Of a stretch of 18,532 nt of DNA, positions 14,962 to 18,532 are shown piece after piece. The notes beneath the pieces were generated by a model, which saw nothing but the letters and a program-made list of their open reading frames with translations, was not told the DNA's origin and made no database searches. The stretch covers positions 1-18,532 of the forward strand of contig DATCJV010000160.1 in assembly GCA_036562625.1 (NCBI GenBank), in the 5' to 3' direction. This DNA is from DUOH01 sp036562625. Its GTDB lineage: Bacteria > Bacillota > UBA4882 > UBA10575. Each line of letters opens with the position of its first letter. Within the stretch, counting starts at the first letter, position 1. A program made the position numbers and the translations under genes.

Positions 14962-15331
14962 CGCGGTACCACCTTTATTCCCCTCTATGTCATCTTCGAT
15001 CAGTCAGTATCCGTCATGACCATCAATGAAAGATTACTGGTCACCAAAATCTTCACGCTGCGCACGAACGCAGGATGGCAAAGGGCACTCATCGCGCTAA
15101 CGGGCTAACCGCTCCGCTCTACCACATACCCGAAAGTGCCTGAGTATGCTTCAACCGGAGAACTCCCGGACGACTTCACCTCGGCGCCGGCTTCGGGATC
15201 TTTCAGCCAGGGATCCCTTCTCTACAAGCGGCCTTGGAGGTTACTCCTTCCGTTCATCGTTTTTTCACTAGACATAGGTTCGCACAGGGGGAAATCTTCT
15301 ACACAAACCTGTGCGCTTACTTGTTCTATTC
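14924..15331 (-). ncRNA. T-box leader of valS, specifier GUC (valine)
   Basis: This tRNA-sensing leader allows read-through into valS when uncharged tRNA-Val binds. The conserved T-box AAAGGTGGTACCGCG is at 14976-14962, directly before the terminator. Stem I is recognisable: GATGAACGGAAGGAGTAA (about 15258-15241) carries the AGTA element, and the distal hairpin GGGATC/GATCCC (15217-15212 with 15200-15195) has a CTGGCTGAAA-type loop preceded by GTAGAGAA. The specifier loop is GAAGTCG, giving GUC (15174-15172), a valine codon that agrees with the gene. A further stem pairs GGCACT (15140-15135) with AGTGCC (15089-15084). The leader is about 410 bases to the terminator. It has an extra 5' hairpin, CCTGTGCG with CGCACAGG, at 15281-15315 before Stem I. 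Stem limits were judged by eye. Confidence 0.92.
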
Positions 15332-15337
15332 TAATAT

Positions 15338-15367
15338 ACTATACCCTTTTCTTTTTTATCTTGTCAA
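15338..15367 (-). promoter_or_regulatory. sigma-A promoter of the T-box/valS unit
   Basis: -35 TTGACA (15367-15362), an 18-base purine-rich spacer and -10 TATAGT (15343-15338). Transcription should start near 15331. The -35 is a perfect consensus hexamer. Confidence 0.8.
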
Positions 15368-15574
15368 GAGTTTCCCGCTGATTGATCGGGTCAAGACACT
15401 GTAGAATTTTTTGAACCTGACGGAAAACACTTACCGTTACACAGCGTTTTGTCTGTCTAAACCTTTCAAAGCCATTCTTGTCAGGTTCCTACCACTACCG
15501 AAAAATGGAATATTATTGTGATCTTCTTTCCCCAAAAATTTAGTTTGCCTTAACGTTTTACCTCACAGGCGTAT
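15368..15574. other. gene-free gap with a long-range inverted repeat
   Basis: Between the terminator of the preceding gene and the valS promoter, no convincing gene is seen. GAACCTGAC (15413-15421) and GTCAGGTTC (15480-15488) are perfect reverse complements 58 bases apart, with a small ACGG/CCGT hairpin near the first arm. CCCG and CGGG (15374-15377, 15387-15390) flank a nine-base centre just upstream of the valS -35. TCTTGAC occurs twice (15396-15390 and 15369-15363), the second overlapping the -35. These could be regulatory or chance. Confidence 0.35.
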
Positions 15575-15617
15575 AAATAAAAACGCCCTCGCCAGCAAAG
15601 AAACCGGCTGAGGACGT
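15575..15617 (-). terminator. rho-independent terminator after the beta-barrel-like gene
   Basis: ACGTCCTCAGCCGG pairs with CTGGCGAGGGCGT through about 13 pairs with one bulged A and two G-U pairs around TTTCTTTG, then TTTTTATTTAT. It begins 30 bases after the stop codon. Confidence 0.85.
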
Positions 15618-15646
15618 ATCTCTTGGCTTCGAGAAAACTCAGGGCT

Positions 15647-16141
15647 TTAGAAGCGATAGCCCAGGCCAAGCTGGAAGTGGAGATCACTGTTGTTCCCGCC
15701 TAAAAAGCCTAATATGCCTCCACGTATATCAATACTCTTGGCCAAATCGAATTTTACGCCCAGTTCATACAGGGCCGTAAATTTTCCGCTCGCCATATAC
15801 AAGTCAGCCTCATATAACCCTTGAAAATTCTTATTAATGTCGAAGGAACCGTTTACTCCCAAGTAAGGATTTTCATCAAAAATTCCGCCGACAATAGCCA
15901 TGTTAGGGTTGAGTTCATATTTTGCCCCGAGCTTCCACGCGTCTTTCCAAATTCGCAGAAGAGCTCCCCATTCCTGGGTGAAGCCATATTCCACGCCAAG
16001 GCTCAACCCAATGTCACTGATGAACATCCCCGTAACCACCCCGTGGTTGGCGCTGACCGCTGGAGAATTAATTCCTAGAGCAGTAGCAGGTAAGAGCATG
16101 AGTACAGAAACTACTGATAGGATTAGGAACACTCTCTTCAC
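15647..16141 (-). CDS. secreted protein, probable outer-membrane beta-barrel-like
   Basis: 164 residues; I do not recognise a named family. The N terminus is a clear Sec signal peptide: MKRVFLILSVVSVLMLLPATALG, cleavage likely near residue 23. The mature part alternates hydrophobic and polar residues and is rich in Gly, Tyr and Phe, with repeated strand-turn patterns (VVTGMFISDIGLSLGVEYGF, KLGAKYELNPNMAIVGGI, YLGVNGSFDINKNF, LYELGVKFDLAKSIDIRGGI). It ends in LQLGLGYRF-like sequence (HFQLGLGYRF), with a terminal Phe as in the beta-signal recognised by BamA. There is no cysteine after the signal, so it is not a lipoprotein. Start is GTG at 16141 with GGAGG seven bases before. It is monocistronic, with its own terminator. 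An outer-membrane location implies a diderm cell and is inference; a cell-wall or secreted beta-sandwich is the alternative. Confidence 0.75.
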   Translation of the reverse strand: MKRVFLILSVVSVLMLLPATALGINSPAVSANHGVVTGMFISDIGLSLGVEYGFTQEWGALLRIWKDAWKLGAKYELNPNMAIVGGIFDENPYLGVNGSFDINKNFQGLYEADLYMASGKFTALYELGVKFDLAKSIDIRGGILGFLGGNNSDLHFQLGLGYRF

Positions 16142-16276
16142 TTCATAACCTCCTCCCGGATTATTTTCTGCTAATGTTTTTTCTATATCCTGAGTAGTTT
16201 CCCTTCTTTTTTTTGAAGGTTGCTATTTCTTATTCATGTATATTTAATATTTTTCTCAGGAAGTTCAGAAATAAGC

Positions 16277-16306
16277 AGCATAGCATAGACAGTTCGATAA
16301 TTCCAA
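16277..16306 (-). promoter_or_regulatory. candidate promoter for the beta-barrel-like gene
   Basis: -35 TTGGAA (16306-16301), an 18-base spacer and an extended -10 TGC-TATGCT (hexamer 16282-16277). It directly follows the aldolase terminator. It would give a leader of about 130 bases, within which CCTTC/GAAGG flank a run of eight A. AT-rich alternatives exist, so confidence is low. Confidence 0.3.
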
Positions 16307-16311
16307 GCAAA

Positions 16312-16343
16312 CGCAAGCAGCCATTGCTCGGTGGCTGCTTGCG
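16312..16343 (-). terminator. terminator hairpin after the aldolase gene
   Basis: CGCAAGCAGCCA and TGGCTGCTTGCG form a perfect 12-pair stem with an eight-base loop, followed by TTTGCTTGG. The stem is very stable but the T tract is short, so termination may be incomplete. It starts 60 bases after the aldolase stop codon. Confidence 0.7.
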
Positions 16344-16402
16344 AAGACCCAAATTTCAGCTGCTAGTTATGGAAACAATGAGTGATTTGTGGTTACCCAC
16401 CA

Positions 16403-17404
16403 TTAATATCTGGCCTTCATCTCTTCCAAACCCCAATTGGGGACATCGGAAATATGGCCGCCGGTGCCGAAAGCATCCATCCGTTTTTTAATTTCATTGG
16501 CAATGGCTTCTCTGGAAACTTTTAAGTATTCACGGGGGTCAAATTTCTCCGGATGCTCCACTAGGAATTGGCGTACCGCAGCGGTGGCAGCCAGACGAAT
16601 GTCGGTATCAACATTGATCTTGTTGATTCCGCAAGTGATCGCCTTCTTTAAGGCCTCCAGGGGCACCCCTTGGGCATGCTCTAATTTGCCGCCATATTTG
16701 TTAATCTGATCGACTAATTCTGCTGGAACACTGGAAGAACCATGAGATACCAAATAGGTGTCAGGCAGCAGTTGGCGAATTTTTTCAATGATGTCATAAG
16801 CCAGTTTGGCTTCGCCTTTAAACTTGAAAGCCCCGTGAGAAGTACCGATGGAGATCGCCAAAGCGTCAACTCCGGTTCTCTCCACAAATTCCACAGCTTC
16901 GTCCGGATCAGTCAAGTGGGCTTTCCCGGAACCTACTCCGTCCTCAATTCCGCCCAGAGTGCCCAGTTCGCCTTCGACGGTCACTCCCCGGTCATGAGCG
17001 TATTTTACCACTTCGCTGGTAACCTTGACATTATACTCAAAAGTGGACGGGGTTTTAGAGTCTTCCATCAAAGAACCATCGATCATTACTGAGGTACAGC
17101 CCAATTCAATGGCACGCTTGACTGTTTCAAAGCTATTACCGTGATCCAAATGGATGGCCACGGGAATCTCCGGAGCGAGCTCGGCAGCAGACTTAATAAT
17201 ATTAATTAAATACTTGTCTTGCGCATACTTTAGCGCTCCCCGGCTAACTTGGGCAATGATGGGCGCTTTCTTTTCTTGGGCGGCCATCATAATCCCTTGC
17301 ATCTGTTCCATATAATTCACGTTATACGCCCCAATGGCAAAGGGTTGGCCCTTTTTATACGCCTGCAGGCTGGCCTCTAAAATAGCTTTTGATGTAACTA
17401 ACAC
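16403..17404 (-). CDS. fba: class II fructose-1,6-bisphosphate aldolase
   Basis: 333 residues. The enzyme reversibly splits fructose-1,6-bisphosphate into dihydroxyacetone phosphate and glyceraldehyde-3-phosphate. Class II metal and active-site features are visible: HLDHG at 85-89 (Asp87 as probable acid/base, His88 as metal ligand), EGELG at 144-148, TSHGAFKF with His190, VSHGSSS with His221, and NVDTDIR at 264-270. The length and the tail FDPREYLKVSREAIANEIKKRMDAFGTGG resemble the longer 'type B' (Calvin-type) class II enzymes rather than the 285-residue Bacillus FbaA; this sub-class call is from memory. Start is GTG at 17404 with GGAGGAG upstream. It follows phosphofructokinase by 218 bases with its own candidate promoter, so the two successive glycolytic steps are neighbours. 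Confidence 0.96.
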   Translation of the reverse strand: MLVTSKAILEASLQAYKKGQPFAIGAYNVNYMEQMQGIMMAAQEKKAPIIAQVSRGALKYAQDKYLINIIKSAAELAPEIPVAIHLDHGNSFETVKRAIELGCTSVMIDGSLMEDSKTPSTFEYNVKVTSEVVKYAHDRGVTVEGELGTLGGIEDGVGSGKAHLTDPDEAVEFVERTGVDALAISIGTSHGAFKFKGEAKLAYDIIEKIRQLLPDTYLVSHGSSSVPAELVDQINKYGGKLEHAQGVPLEALKKAITCGINKINVDTDIRLAATAAVRQFLVEHPEKFDPREYLKVSREAIANEIKKRMDAFGTGGHISDVPNWGLEEMKARY

Positions 17405-17525
17405 GACGATCTCCTCCTCAATTAACTTTCTCTTTAACTTAATAAGACCTTAACCTGAACCGACCCAGGCTTCAGACTAATTTTTGACCAGTAAGTCCTC
17501 TGCCGTAGTGCCAGCTTCACACGGA

Positions 17526-17555
17526 TTATTACCTTCTTGTCTAATTTCTGTGCAA
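17526..17555 (-). promoter_or_regulatory. candidate promoter for the aldolase gene
   Basis: -35 TTGCAC (17555-17550), an 18-base spacer and -10 TAATAA (17531-17526) lie in the 218-base gap between pfkA and fba, giving a leader of about 115 bases. Moderate match only; no clear terminator for the preceding gene was found in the gap. Confidence 0.35.
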
Positions 17556-17622
17556 TTTAGTATGGCCTGAACGGTCAGTTAAGGATGGAGCTCTCTTCCC
17601 AAGCAGTAGCCTCCGCCATATA

Positions 17623-18532
17623 CTAGCTGAAGAAAACGCCTACACTGCTCAGGTCTTCATCGGACCAATTTACAGTCTTTTGGGCCAAGGCTTCTTTAAA
17701 GGGCACCGGAACAATTTGTGTTCCTTGCAACCCCACCATCTTTCCGGTTTGGCCGGAGAACAATAGTTCAACAGCTTTTGTTCCGAACCTGGTCCCCAAG
17801 GTTATATCATCAGCCGTAGGCGGTAGTCCACGCAGAGTAAACCCAAGGTCGGTCGCTCTAACATCTTCCAATTTTTTTAGAGACAGCTGATAACGGATAA
17901 TTCGACGTAAAATCTGTCCCACGCCGCCTAATTTGGGATTGCCATGGGCATCCCGGCCCAAATCTTCTTCAACCATAGCGGCCACCACCGGACTTTGCTT
18001 TTTAACGCTTTCCAAGACCGGATCATCATGCCGGAGCCTTACCCCCTCGGCCACCGCTATATTCACATAACTCTGTCTGGCAAAAATCTCTCCGATCTTT
18101 TCACACAATTGTTTTAAGTCAACGGGTTTTTCCGGAATCAAGATCAGGTCGGCCCCGCCGGCAATCCCGATCTCTAACGCCAGCCAGCCTGCATCTCTTC
18201 CCATAATCTCCACCAAAGAAATTCTCCGGTGAGTACGGGCGGACTCTACCGTACTACGAAAAGCTTGGCTGCCAAAGGCCACCGCAGTTTTAAAGCCAAG
18301 CATGGTATCGGTGCCAGAGACATCATTGTCAATACTTTTAGGAGCGGCAATTACCGGAAAACCCAGTTCGGCCAAGCCCATAGCGGACTTGATCGTATCA
18401 TTTCCCCCGGTCGCCAGGACGCCGTCAATCCCCAGTCGTTTCAGGTTGGCCACTATTTTCTCGGGATATCCCTTTTCCTTATTCTCCGGCGAGAATGGGT
18501 TAAAACGGGAAGAGGCCAGGATGGTACTGGGT
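17623..18532 (-). CDS. 6-phosphofructokinase, probably PPi-dependent (5' end cut off by window edge)
   Basis: 302 residues are visible; the frame is open to the right edge, so the N terminus is missing. The visible start PSTILASSRFNPF corresponds to the GGTILGSSR region, so about 70 residues are absent. The enzyme phosphorylates fructose-6-phosphate at C1. Two positions that separate ATP from pyrophosphate enzymes can be read: the phosphate-donor loop is ATGGNDT (fragment residues 40-46), with Asp where ATP enzymes have Gly (GGDGS), and the catalytic loop is PKSIDND (64-70), with Lys where ATP enzymes have Gly (PGTIDND). Both favour PPi, although Asn in place of the first Asp is uncommon. MGRDAGWLAL follows as expected. 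The frame beginning with GTG at 18453 is internal and not the real start. Confidence 0.92.
   Translation of the reverse strand, partial: PSTILASSRFNPFSPENKEKGYPEKIVANLKRLGIDGVLATGGNDTIKSAMGLAELGFPVIAAPKSIDNDVSGTDTMLGFKTAVAFGSQAFRSTVESARTHRRISLVEIMGRDAGWLALEIGIAGGADLILIPEKPVDLKQLCEKIGEIFARQSYVNIAVAEGVRLRHDDPVLESVKKQSPVVAAMVEEDLGRDAHGNPKLGGVGQILRRIIRYQLSLKKLEDVRATDLGFTLRGLPPTADDITLGTRFGTKAVELLFSGQTGKMVGLQGTQIVPVPFKEALAQKTVNWSDEDLSSVGVFFS

Noticed and set aside
15084..15140. tRNA-like stretch (GGTAGAGCGG, GGTTAGC) inside the valS leader
   Set aside because: There is no T-arm GGTTCGA sequence, anticodon stem or acceptor stem; it is part of the T-box leader fold.
15136..15381. 81-codon plus-strand frame across the T-box leader
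   Set aside because: The region is explained on the minus strand by promoter, Stem I and specifier loop; the peptide looks random.
16131..16141. Two-codon minimal frame ATG-AAG-TGA overlapping the start of the beta-barrel-like gene
   Set aside because: Its ATG lies only two bases from the Shine-Dalgarno, too close for initiation; the GTG seven bases away fits better.
18370..18453. GTG at 18453 as start of the phosphofructokinase
   Set aside because: The frame continues upstream to the window edge with family-conserved sequence (ILASSRFNPF), so the gene is truncated by the window rather than starting here.

Overview
The window is a densely packed bacterial chromosome segment of about even base composition. 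Every convincing gene lies on the minus strand, so transcription runs from high to low coordinates. The gene content points to an anaerobic Bacillota (Firmicutes): a T-box leader ahead of valS, the ylxM-ffh-rpsP-khpA-rimM-trmD-rplS order, a pyrimidine nucleoside phosphorylase next to phosphopentomutase, and an rnfCDGEA(B) cluster. A short secreted protein with the C-terminal look of an outer-membrane beta-barrel suggests a diderm lineage (for example Limnochordia/Hydrogenispora-like or Halanaerobiia-like). That placement is inference.

Layout in transcription order. (1) 18532-16403: a 5'-truncated 6-phosphofructokinase with residues typical of pyrophosphate-dependent enzymes, then a class II fructose-bisphosphate aldolase with its own candidate promoter and a terminator hairpin. 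(2) 16306-15575: a small monocistronic gene for a secreted, probably beta-barrel protein, closed by a strong terminator. (3) 15367-12133: a sigma-A promoter, a long T-box leader with specifier GUC (Val), valS and a terminator. (4) 11989-6742: a near-consensus promoter and the ylxM-ffh / rpsP-khpA-rimM-trmD-rplS / lepB translation-and-secretion cluster, ending in a clean terminator. Large hairpins sit in the ffh-rpsP and rplS-lepB gaps. (5) 6691-3971: a promoter, a roughly 160-nt leader with repeated TATACGG-type motifs, then deoB and deoA (nucleoside salvage). (6) 3936-1: the Rnf ion-pumping ferredoxin:NAD+ oxidoreductase genes rnfC, D, G, E and a truncated rnfA.

Together these encode glycolysis (PFK, FBA), nucleoside-to-pentose-phosphate salvage, membrane energy conservation, protein targeting and export (SRP54, signal peptidase I), ribosome assembly and tRNA modification, and valine tRNA charging under tRNA feedback. 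Several starts were moved from the longest reading frame to the codon placed correctly behind a Shine-Dalgarno sequence (rnfE, deoA, ffh, ylxM, valS). At least five genes start with GTG or TTG.

I found no RNA genes other than the T-box leader, and no insertion sequence, CRISPR array or phage gene. Most of the window is ordinary core genome. The points of interest are non-coding structures, the outer-membrane-like protein, the PFK cofactor signature and a deviant flavinylation motif in RnfG.
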